NCBI GenBank assembly: GCA_002402125.1
Contig: NVVG01000135.1
Span: forward strand, 1-5,421
Direction: 5' to 3'
Length of the DNA stretch: 5,421 nucleotides
Origin: Moraxellaceae bacterium
Lineage (GTDB): Bacteria > Pseudomonadota > Gammaproteobacteria > Pseudomonadales > Ketobacteraceae
Position numbers and translations under genes: made by a program. Shown here one piece after another: positions 1-5,421 of this stretch; the stretch's first letter is position 1; each line of letters starts with the position of its first letter. The notes under the pieces are model-generated. The model saw nothing but the letters and a program-made list of their open reading frames with translations. It ran no database searches and was not told the DNA's origin.

Positions 1-150
1 AACGGTGTTGCGCAATAACACGACATATTGATCAAATGACTCGATTTGGCCCTGTAGTTTAATACCGTTCACAAGAAAGATAGATACTGGGATTCTTTCT
101 TTTCTCAAGGCGTTTAGAAATGGGTCTTGTAAGCTGTGACCTTTAGACAT
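1..150 (-). CDS. hfq: RNA chaperone Hfq (5' part, runs off left edge)
   Basis: The first 50 codons of Hfq are present in frame; the gene continues beyond position 1. Hfq is a cytoplasmic Sm-like hexamer that pairs small RNAs with mRNAs and affects their stability and translation. The visible part opens with [19 protein letters not shown] and includes the Sm1 segment, ending at NTV. Residues known to bind RNA are visible: Q8, D9, F39 and D40 on the proximal side, R16, K17 and R19 on the rim, and K31 and Q33 on the distal side. Position 25, a tyrosine in the E. coli and Pseudomonas proteins as I recall them, is phenylalanine, and position 42 is tyrosine instead of phenylalanine. The ATG has a strong AAAGGAGA site 5 nt upstream. 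It follows miaA by 82 nt, the usual gammaproteobacterial arrangement, with a heat-shock-type promoter upstream. The C-terminal tail cannot be assessed. Confidence 0.98.
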   Translation of the reverse strand, partial: MSKGHSLQDPFLNALRKERIPVSIFLVNGIKLQGQIESFDQYVVLLRNTV

Positions 151-155
151 AATTG

Positions 156-163
156 TCTCCTTT
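156..163 (-). promoter_or_regulatory. Ribosome binding site of hfq
   Basis: On the minus strand the sequence reads AAAGGAGA, ending 5 nt before the hfq ATG at 148-150. It is the strongest Shine-Dalgarno in the window, which fits the abundance expected of Hfq. In E. coli, Hfq represses its own mRNA by binding near this site; whether that happens here is not shown. Confidence 0.85.
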
Positions 164-195
164 AAAAGCATTGCCCAATTATTGCGGGCTAAATA

Positions 196-210
196 TGTGC
201 AAATCGCACA
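196..210 (-). repeat. Small inverted repeat in the hfq leader
   Basis: TGTGC and GCACA arms surround 5 nt (AAATC on the plus strand), able to form a 5-bp hairpin about 45 nt upstream of the hfq start. It sits between the miaA-end palindrome and the hfq ribosome site. No function can be assigned. Confidence 0.35.
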
Positions 211-215
211 AATAG

Positions 216-231
216 TTCCAGAAATCTGGAA
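216..231 (-). repeat. Perfect inverted repeat just after miaA stop
   Basis: Arms TTCCAGA and TCTGGAA (7 bp each) flank a 2-nt centre, one nucleotide past the miaA stop codon at 233-235. As RNA it can form a 6-bp stem with a 4-nt loop. No run of T follows, so it does not look like an intrinsic terminator. It could be a weak attenuator, an RNA processing or protection element, or an operator-like palindrome; the sequence does not decide. Confidence 0.5.
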
Positions 232-232
232 A

Positions 233-1237
233 TTACATCGGCATTTGTAAGATGGGGGCTAAAGTATCAATTTTCAAGACCTTTTCTACCAAATCTGGAT
301 CTTCTCCATCGAACCAGTGCAAATCAGGCCAACTGCGCAGCCATGTGATCTGTCTTTTGGCTAATTGGCGTGTAGCAATAATTCCCCGCTCTACCATTTC
401 AGCGTAGCTCATATTTCCATTTAAGCACTCCCATGCCTGACGATATCCCACGGCGCGAATGGACGGCATACTGGGATCGAGGTCTCCCCGATCATATAAG
501 CGCTTAACCTCATCCATAAAACCCTGCTCCAACATCAGATGAAAGCGCTGCGCAATACGTTCATGAAGCTGCGAACGATCTTCTGGACAAACCGCGATAG
601 AGGTTACCTCATAGGGAAAGGCGCTTTTATCACCACCCCAGGACTGATCAGTACCTTTGTCTTTTTGCTCTTGATGCCAGTGCGTCAGGGATTTACCGGT
701 TAATCGATAAACTTCCAGGGCTCTCTCTAGTCGCTGCGGGTCATTACGGTGAATACGTTTTGCAGCCACAGGATCAACTAGCGCAAGTTCTGCATGTATC
801 GAAACCCAGCCATCTTTTGCCGCTTGAGCCTTGATTTTAGCTCGAACGGCTTCATCTGCCGGCGGCAATTCAGCGATACCCTCTCTTAGTACCTTAAAAT
901 AGAGCATGGTTCCCCCCACTAACAAAGGAATTTTGCCATTACGGGTAATCTCATCCATCGCTACCAAAGCATCATCACGAAAATCGGCGGCGGAATAGGA
1001 TTCCGAGGGGTCGAGAAAATTAATCAGGCGGTGAGGTGCTTTTGCCAACATGGCCGCATCGGGTTTTGCGGTGCCAATATCCATCTCACGATAAATTAGC
1101 GCCGAATCTACGCTGATGATTTCAACCGGGAACCGTTCCACCAGCGCTAACGCCAGGGCGGTTTTGCCGGATGCAGTTGGCCCTGAAAGAAAAATCGCGG
1201 GTGGTTTTTTTACGGACGAAGAACTCTCAGTCGCCAC
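233..1237 (-). CDS. miaA: tRNA dimethylallyltransferase MiaA
   Basis: MiaA transfers a dimethylallyl group from DMAPP to N6 of adenosine 37 in tRNAs reading codons that start with U. This makes i6A, the precursor of ms2i6A, and supports translational fidelity. The 334-residue product has the P-loop GPTASGKT at 19-26, the [16 protein letters not shown] block at 44-59 with the catalytic-type aspartate D44, GGTMLYFK at 108-115, [11 protein letters not shown] at 165-175, SIRAVGYRQ at 259-267 and [12 protein letters not shown] at 290-301. A charged, glycine-containing stretch around 186-206 makes this part about ten residues longer than in E. coli MiaA (316 aa as I recall). The start is GTG, directly after the mutL TAA with no gap, with GAGGG 6 nt upstream inside mutL, so translation is probably coupled to mutL. 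A sigma-32-type promoter for hfq lies in its last codons. Confidence 0.98.
   Translation of the reverse strand: MATESSSSVKKPPAIFLSGPTASGKTALALALVERFPVEIISVDSALIYREMDIGTAKPDAAMLAKAPHRLINFLDPSESYSAADFRDDALVAMDEITRNGKIPLLVGGTMLYFKVLREGIAELPPADEAVRAKIKAQAAKDGWVSIHAELALVDPVAAKRIHRNDPQRLERALEVYRLTGKSLTHWHQEQKDKGTDQSWGGDKSAFPYEVTSIAVCPEDRSQLHERIAQRFHLMLEQGFMDEVKRLYDRGDLDPSMPSIRAVGYRQAWECLNGNMSYAEMVERGIIATRQLAKRQITWLRSWPDLHWFDGEDPDLVEKVLKIDTLAPILQMPM
250..278 (-). promoter_or_regulatory. Sigma-32 (heat-shock) promoter for hfq, inside the 3' end of miaA
   Basis: On the minus strand the -35 box CTTGAA (278 to 273, continuing as AAA) is followed after 15 nt by CCCCATCT (257 to 250). This agrees with the RpoH consensus CTTGAA-N13-17-CCCCATnT at nearly every position and in spacing. 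It overlaps codons of the variable MiaA C-terminal tail ([12 protein letters not shown]), so protein conservation does not force the match. A start site would be expected near 243-245, giving a leader of about 95 nt before the hfq ATG. In E. coli the mutL-miaA-hfq region is known to hold sigma-32 promoters, including one serving hfq, which supports the reading. The call rests on motif match only. Confidence 0.72.
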
Positions 1238-3154
1238 TTAACGCCCTCGCATAAATAACTTATCGAGGTCCTTCATACTCATTTGCGACCAAGTAGGCCG
1301 GCCATGATTACATTGACCACTGCGCTCGGTTTGCTCCATATCGCGCAACAGATTGTTCATTTCTGGAATGGTTAGTTTACGATTCGCCCGCACCGAGCCG
1401 TGACATGCCATAGTACTCAATAACGTATTGACGCGCTCTTCCACACGATCGGTCGAGCCGTGGGTTTTGATATCAGAGATCACATCTCTCACCAATTGCT
1501 CGACATTGGCATCTTTTAGAAACACCGGTATTTGTCGAATCAACAAGGTTTCTGGCCCCATGCGCTGAACGACTAAGCCCAATTGTTGAAATAACTCACC
1601 ACTGTCTTCGGCCAATTCTGCTTCACCACGGCTGATCGCCATGCTTAACGGCACTAACAACGGTTGCGACTTCATTGTCTGATTGGTCCAGCTGACTTTC
1701 ATCCGCTCATAGGTCACCCGCTCATGGGCCGCATGCATATCAACTACGATCAAGCCGTCTTTATTTTCTGCCAGTATAAAAACCCCATGTAACTGGGCCA
1801 CGGCAAAACCCAATGGTGGTACATCACCCTGCTCTTCCGGCATCCCGCCAACGGCTATCTGCCCATCCAATGGCTCATGCAAACCGGCATAGGTTTGCAT
1901 GGCTTCACGTACTGGTGCGACCTGCGTGGGAGCATAGTTAGATTGGACATAGCTTGACGGTGCATTGCCTGGAGCGTAATAACCCGGCGGGGTTGCTTGA
2001 GGCTGCAACAAGGCTTCGGTTTGGCCACCACCTTGCCCCAAACCTAACGCGGTTTGCTCACGAAACTCTCCCACAACTTGACCTTGAGCAGCCGCCGATG
2101 AATTTGGCAGTGTCCCTTCGCCAGCGGTCTCAGTGGCTAAGCTATCTTCTGGGGTAACTTCGGCAATAGCTCGGTGCAAACTACGAAACAAAAAGTCATG
2201 CACTTGTCGAGTCTCACGAAACCGGACTTCATGTTTGGTGGGATGCACATTCACATCGACGCCTTTTGGGTCGAGTTCGAAAAACAATACATAAGCCGCA
2301 TGCCGACCATGGTACAACACATCGCGATAGGCTTGGCGCACCGCATGGGTAACCACCTTATCTCGCACATGCCGACCGTTCACAAAGAAATATTGCAAAT
2401 CTGCTTGGCTACGCGAGAATGTTGGCAACCCCATCCAGCCCCACATACGTAACCCGGCAACTTCGGTATCCACTCTTACCGCATTCTGCACAAAGTTAGG
2501 ACCACAAACACTCGCAACGCGACGATCTTGCTCAACCTCAGTTCTGGCTGCTTTTAGGCTATGAATAACTCGTTGATTATGGCGCACCATAAATGCCACA
2601 TTAAAATTACTCAACGCTAAGCGCTTGATGACATCATCGAGATGATTAAACTCGGTTTTTTCTTTTCGTAAGAACTTTCTGCGTGCCGGTGTATTAAAAA
2701 ATAGATCCCTTACTTCAACCGTGGTGCCTTTGGGATGAGCCGCGGGCAACACCTGCGCTTCCATATCCCTACCCTCGGTCACCACCTGCCATCCAGTTCC
2801 CACATCAGACTCATTGGAGGTCATGTTAAAGCGTGACACAGAACCAATACTGGCTAACGCCTCACCTCGAAACCCCAAGGTTTCCACCCCTTCTAAGTCA
2901 TCCAGATCATAGATTTTGCTGGTAGCATGACGGGCAACGGCGAGTGGTAAATCATCCTTCTCCACACCGCAACCATCGTCACGGATACGAATGAGTTTGA
3001 CACCGCCTTGCTCAATATCGATTTCTAAGCGAGTAGCACCGGCATCAATACTATTTTCTATCAACTCTTTTACGACTGCTGCGGGTCGTTCAACGACCTC
3101 TCCAGCAGCAATTTGGTTCGCTAAACGCGGACTCAGCTTACTTATTTTAGACAT
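1238..3154 (-). CDS. mutL: DNA mismatch repair protein MutL, endonuclease type
   Basis: MutL links mismatch recognition by MutS to strand incision and removal. The 638-residue protein has an N-terminal GHKL ATPase: catalytic E30 and N34 in [16 protein letters not shown] at 59-63, GFRGEAL at 94-100, and the transducer lysine K307 in [11 protein letters not shown] low-complexity linker rich in Q, G, A and P runs from about 335 to 445, then the C-terminal dimerization domain from about 447. That domain has the metal-binding endonuclease motif [12 protein letters not shown] at 472-483 (DQHA-x2-E-x4-E type), ACHGSVRAN at 583-591, CNHGRP at 615-620 and a terminal FMR at 634-636. QPLLVP at 497-502 resembles the beta-clamp-binding motif. 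The host therefore probably nicks DNA with MutL itself rather than MutH. The ATG lies 70 nt after amiB without a clear Shine-Dalgarno; conservation of [14 protein letters not shown] just after it supports this start. Confidence 0.98.
   Translation of the reverse strand: MSKISKLSPRLANQIAAGEVVERPAAVVKELIENSIDAGATRLEIDIEQGGVKLIRIRDDGCGVEKDDLPLAVARHATSKIYDLDDLEGVETLGFRGEALASIGSVSRFNMTSNESDVGTGWQVVTEGRDMEAQVLPAAHPKGTTVEVRDLFFNTPARRKFLRKEKTEFNHLDDVIKRLALSNFNVAFMVRHNQRVIHSLKAARTEVEQDRRVASVCGPNFVQNAVRVDTEVAGLRMWGWMGLPTFSRSQADLQYFFVNGRHVRDKVVTHAVRQAYRDVLYHGRHAAYVLFFELDPKGVDVNVHPTKHEVRFRETRQVHDFLFRSLHRAIAEVTPEDSLATETAGEGTLPNSSAAAQGQVVGEFREQTALGLGQGGGQTEALLQPQATPPGYYAPGNAPSSYVQSNYAPTQVAPVREAMQTYAGLHEPLDGQIAVGGMPEEQGDVPPLGFAVAQLHGVFILAENKDGLIVVDMHAAHERVTYERMKVSWTNQTMKSQPLLVPLSMAISRGEAELAEDSGELFQQLGLVVQRMGPETLLIRQIPVFLKDANVEQLVRDVISDIKTHGSTDRVEERVNTLLSTMACHGSVRANRKLTIPEMNNLLRDMEQTERSGQCNHGRPTWSQMSMKDLDKLFMRGR
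1244..1248 (-). promoter_or_regulatory. Ribosome binding site deciding the GTG start of miaA
   Basis: GAGGG on the minus strand lies within the last codons of mutL, 6 nt before the GTG at 1235-1237. The mutL TAA occupies 1238-1240, between this site and the start. Good spacing supports the GTG as the true start and implies that ribosomes finishing mutL can begin miaA directly. Confidence 0.7.
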
Positions 3155-3224
3155 AATGAATCTGATTTTTGATGGTCAAAAACATAGTTACTTAAGTTCT
3201 ATTAATTTCGCTATGCATATTTAA

Positions 3225-4643
3225 TTACGATTGAGGTATTAGTAACGTCCGGCCTATTTTTAAGATATCTTTTTGGGACATTGAATTGGCCTGTCTCAGA
3301 CTAGCCAAGCTCACCCGATAACGGTTGGCAATTTTTGACAAGGTCTCACCGCGCCGAATAGTATGGTGCGCAAATTGCGCTGCTTTGGCTTTTCTTAATG
3401 CTATCTTACTTCCAGGTGGCGGGTGCTGTTCAAAGTACTTAAGAACACCTTTAGCCATAGCTTGCGTGAGTTTTTTGCGGTGCCGCAAAGAATTCAGATT
3501 TTTCTCTTCCGTAGCATTAGAGATAAATCCCGTTTCTATTAAGATCGATGGCATATCCGGTGATTTTAATACCGCAAAACCCGCTTGTTCAATACGTTTC
3601 TTATGCAGTTTGGTCACCCGACCCATTTCGCTTAACACATATTTTCCAACGGTTAAGCTATGATCCATGCTGCCTTCCATCGCTAGATCTGCCAACACAC
3701 TGGCAAGCACTTCATCTTTATCCTCTAAGTTGACACCACCAATAACATCCGATTTATTTTCCTGCTCGGCTAACACGCGCGCCAAGGTACTGGTTGCACC
3801 ACTGCGAGATAACGCAAACACAGAGGCCCCACTCGCTTTACCATTTTTAAACGCATCCGCGTGAATAGAGATGAATATATCCGCCTTTAATTTCTTGCGG
3901 GCTATTTCTCGACGGGTTTTTAGTTTAAGAAAATAGTCTCCTTTACGCGTTAGCTCCGCACGAATGCCTTTATACTTATTCAATGCTGCTTTTAATTCTT
4001 TGGCTATTTTTAGTACCACATGTTTTTCTCGGGTACCTTTCTGGCCGGTAGCTCCAGGATCTTCACCGCCATGCCCCGCATCAATGGCCACAACAATATC
4101 TCGCCCGCCGGCCACCTTAGTTTTAGGTTTTCTAATCGGGGTAGCCGTATTCACAGCTGTCGATCTCGACGCTTTTGTCGAGACTGTTGAGGCTACACTG
4201 CCTTCTAAATCCAGCACTAAGCGATGGCCATATTGTGCATTGGGTTTTAGCAGGAAACTCTTTGGACGCAATGCGCTTTTCAAATCCAAAACAATACGCA
4301 GGTCTTTCTTATTTTGCATTGCACTACGCACTTTCAAAATAGCGCTATCTTTTAAATCAATATTAAACAGTGCTTTAGTACGCAGGGTATTTTTAAGATC
4401 AATAACAACACGGCTCGGTTTGGTCAGCGTAAAAATGCTATGGACCACCGGTCCAGATAAATCAAATACTACTCGGGTACTGTCTGGCGCCTGCCAGACC
4501 CGGACATTGCTGACCTTTTCATCCGCATAGGTCAGTGTTGATACTATCAACAGTATCACCCCCAACCCTATCACTCGTGCGGCACTACTAATACTGGCAA
4601 TACTGGCAACACCGGCGGCCTTATAAAAGTACTCTGTAAACAC
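3225..4643 (-). CDS. amiB: Periplasmic N-acetylmuramoyl-L-alanine amidase AmiB/AmiC family, with LysM
   Basis: This zinc amidase cleaves the bond between N-acetylmuramic acid and L-alanine to split septal peptidoglycan during cell separation. The 472-residue precursor has a signal segment (hydrophobic core about 24-38, probable cleavage after T-Y-A at 40, no twin arginine), an AMIN septal-targeting domain (about 44-147), a basic Ser/Thr-rich linker (149-180), the Amidase_3 domain (183 to about 405) and a LysM peptidoglycan-binding domain (427-470). Zinc ligands are H191 in DAGHGG, E206 in TREKH and H261 in SIHAD; the catalytic glutamate is E370 in IETGFISN. The segment at about 295-322 (GGVNLEDKDEVLASVLADL) matches the autoinhibitory helix of amidases switched on by EnvC or NlpD. 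The GTG start has AAAGGG 7 nt upstream; it gives a long n-region of 23 residues, and a shorter start at V24 is possible. I chose amiB from gene order; E. coli AmiB lacks LysM, but Pseudomonas-type AmiB has it. Confidence 0.96.
   Translation of the reverse strand: MFTEYFYKAAGVASIASISSAARVIGLGVILLIVSTLTYADEKVSNVRVWQAPDSTRVVFDLSGPVVHSIFTLTKPSRVVIDLKNTLRTKALFNIDLKDSAILKVRSAMQNKKDLRIVLDLKSALRPKSFLLKPNAQYGHRLVLDLEGSVASTVSTKASRSTAVNTATPIRKPKTKVAGGRDIVVAIDAGHGGEDPGATGQKGTREKHVVLKIAKELKAALNKYKGIRAELTRKGDYFLKLKTRREIARKKLKADIFISIHADAFKNGKASGASVFALSRSGATSTLARVLAEQENKSDVIGGVNLEDKDEVLASVLADLAMEGSMDHSLTVGKYVLSEMGRVTKLHKKRIEQAGFAVLKSPDMPSILIETGFISNATEEKNLNSLRHRKKLTQAMAKGVLKYFEQHPPPGSKIALRKAKAAQFAHHTIRRGETLSKIANRYRVSLASLRQANSMSQKDILKIGRTLLIPQS
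4164..4183 (-). repeat. Perfect 7-bp stem-loop within amiB linker
   Basis: TCTCGAC and GTCGAGA arms surround a 6-nt loop in the codons for the Ser/Thr-rich linker between the AMIN and amidase domains. The mRNA could fold into a stable hairpin there. The linker is under little protein constraint, so the repeat may be chance, or may slow ribosomes between domains. No T-run follows, so it is not a terminator. Confidence 0.35.
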
Positions 4644-4650
4644 CCCGACA

Positions 4651-4656
4651 CCCTTT
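4651..4656 (-). promoter_or_regulatory. Ribosome binding site deciding the GTG start of amiB
   Basis: AAAGGG on the minus strand ends 7 nt before the GTG at 4641-4643. No ATG exists in the first part of the frame, so this well-placed site is the main reason to accept the GTG, even though it gives an unusually long signal-peptide n-region. Confidence 0.65.
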
Positions 4657-4690
4657 TATTATTTGGTTCTTATTAATCATCAACTCAGCT

Positions 4691-5209
4691 TCATTCTTGT
4701 CTTGCCGTCAAAAAGGCGCTCAGTACTCCACGCCCTCTCTCACTCTCCCCCGAGAGCTGCAGCTGTCTTGTTCTTTTTTGTTTATCTATGGTCAATTCTA
4801 CATCAGGTTTGGGGATTACGCCTTCTCCATTATCGGGCCACTCCAGCAAACAGAGCATATTTTCACCAAAATATTCTCGAATTCCCATAAATTCTAACTC
4901 TTCAGGGTCTGCTATACGGTATAAATCAAAATGATATACCGTGCATTGGGCTAGCTCATAGGGCTCAACCAGCGTATAGGTTGGGCTTTTCACCGCCCCA
5001 AGGTGGCCAAATGCGTGTAAAAACCCTCGGCAAAAAGTGGTTTTTCCCGCCCCCAAGTCCCCACGGAGATAGACAACAAAAGCGCTAGTTTGGTTCTTAT
5101 CCGCTACGATTATCTCAGCAATCGCCTTGCCAAGGTCTTCCCCATAACCAATCAGTTCTTCTTCTGTACCCGCGATTAGCGACACTGGGTTCTTTGACGT
5201 AGGGTTCAT
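4691..5209 (-). CDS. tsaE: tRNA threonylcarbamoyladenosine biosynthesis ATPase TsaE
   Basis: TsaE is the P-loop ATPase that works with TsaB and TsaD to place threonylcarbamoyl on A37 of ANN-decoding tRNAs (t6A). It resets the TsaBD complex between catalytic cycles. With the ATG start the product is 172 residues, a little longer than E. coli TsaE (about 153), mainly through the N-terminus and the tail. Visible motifs are the Walker [10 protein letters not shown] at 50-58, [10 protein letters not shown] at 75-84, HFDLYR at 93-98, the DPEELEFMG block at 101-109 and [10 protein letters not shown] at 121-130, which has the family's E-W pair. The ATG shares one base with the upstream nnrD stop (TGATG) and has no good Shine-Dalgarno, so it is probably translated by ribosomes leaving nnrD. 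A TTG directly before the ATG would add one residue, but ATG is preferred. The next gene, amiB, starts 47 nt later. Confidence 0.97.
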   Translation of the reverse strand: MNPTSKNPVSLIAGTEEELIGYGEDLGKAIAEIIVADKNQTSAFVVYLRGDLGAGKTTFCRGFLHAFGHLGAVKSPTYTLVEPYELAQCTVYHFDLYRIADPEELEFMGIREYFGENMLCLLEWPDNGEGVIPKPDVELTIDKQKRTRQLQLSGESERGRGVLSAFLTARQE

Positions 5210-5421
5210 CAATGTTTACACAATTTCTGTTTTCCATTGGCCAAACGGCGAATATAAGGGAAGAGGTCCGTGGCCCGCAAGCCCCTCTCTCCGGATTCTT
5301 TTACCGCACAATCAGCTGCTTTGGCATGCAACCAGACCCCGGTTCGCGCAGCGTCCGCTAATGACAACTGCTGAGCCAGTAAACCGCCAATCACACCACT
5401 TAATACATCACCCATGCCCGC
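5209..5421 (-). CDS. nnrD: ADP-dependent NAD(P)H-hydrate dehydratase NnrD, C-terminal part
   Basis: Only the last 70 residues are in the window; the gene continues past the right edge. NnrD dehydrates the S form of damaged NADHX and NADPHX using ADP, restoring the cofactors. In many bacteria it is fused to the NnrE epimerase, but the fusion state cannot be seen here. The visible part begins with [17 protein letters not shown], the ribokinase-like signature in which the aspartate of GMGD is the presumed catalytic base. It continues through a helical section with [15 protein letters not shown] and ends with [11 protein letters not shown], closely resembling the C-terminus of the E. coli protein. 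Its TGA overlaps the tsaE start as TGATG, the tightest junction in the window, so the two are very probably one transcript and translationally coupled. Confidence 0.95.
   Translation of the reverse strand, partial: AGMGDVLSGVIGGLLAQQLSLADAARTGVWLHAKAADCAVKESGERGLRATDLFPYIRRLANGKQKLCKH

Noticed and set aside
196..210. CRP-like site TGTGC-N5-GCACA upstream of hfq
   Set aside because: CRP sites are TGTGA-N6-TCACA; here both the fifth base of each arm and the spacing are wrong.
1954..2452. Two plus-strand open frames opposite the mutL linker and ATPase region
   Set aside because: They are antisense to a clear mutL, short, and without recognisable motifs or a convincing ribosome site.
3155..3224. 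Sigma-70 promoter in the AT-rich amiB-mutL gap (TTGACC, TATGTT)
   Set aside because: The TTGACC box would put its -10 on the mutL start codon, and the TATGTT has no credible -35 at the right distance.
3964..4530. A 188-codon open frame on the plus strand
   Set aside because: It lies fully antisense to amiB, whose domains and catalytic residues are clear; the translation shows no recognisable family and looks like a mirror frame.
4644..4690. Sigma-70 promoter in the tsaE-amiB gap (TTGATG, then TAATAA)
   Set aside because: The -10 matches the consensus at only about three of six positions, and the transcript would start almost on the ribosome site.
4738..4770. Stem CTCTC-GGGG-GAGAG and palindrome AGCTGCAGCT near the tsaE end as a terminator
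   Set aside because: It lies inside tsaE coding sequence and has no T-run after it in the direction of transcription.
5210..5212. TTG as the tsaE start
   Set aside because: It directly precedes an ATG and adds only one residue; the ATG in the TGATG overlap is the more usual start.

Overview
The window holds a six-gene stretch of a core gammaproteobacterial locus, all read on the minus strand: nnrD (3' end only), tsaE, amiB, mutL, miaA and hfq (5' end only). The order matches the well-known nnrD-tsaE-amiB-mutL-miaA-hfq chromosomal cluster. There is no sign of mobile DNA, CRISPR, RNA genes or foreign islands, and base composition looks even and moderate throughout.

The source is probably a free-living gammaproteobacterium closer to the Pseudomonas/Cellvibrio side than to the enterics. 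The Hfq N-terminus begins [10 protein letters not shown], as I recall for Pseudomonas Hfq. MutL carries a full metal-dependent endonuclease site, which MutH-containing enterics lack. The AmiB amidase ends in a LysM domain. Genus cannot be decided from this window.

Layout in transcription order, from the right edge to the left: the C-terminal 70 residues of NnrD (NAD(P)HX repair) end in a TGATG overlap with tsaE (tRNA t6A synthesis). A 47-nt gap leads to amiB, a periplasmic septal amidase starting at GTG with a good Shine-Dalgarno. A 70-nt gap with no clear ribosome site leads to mutL. The mutL TAA directly abuts the GTG of miaA (tRNA i6A synthesis). An 82-nt leader with two small inverted repeats and a strong ribosome site precedes hfq. 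No gene-free stretch exceeds 300 bases.

The genes do not form one pathway. They are housekeeping functions in a co-transcribed cluster: metabolite repair, two tRNA A37 modifications, cell separation, mismatch repair and sRNA-based regulation. The most notable regulatory signal is a consensus-quality sigma-32 (heat-shock) promoter inside the last codons of miaA, placed to drive hfq under heat stress. I found no new biological system here, and most findings are modest.
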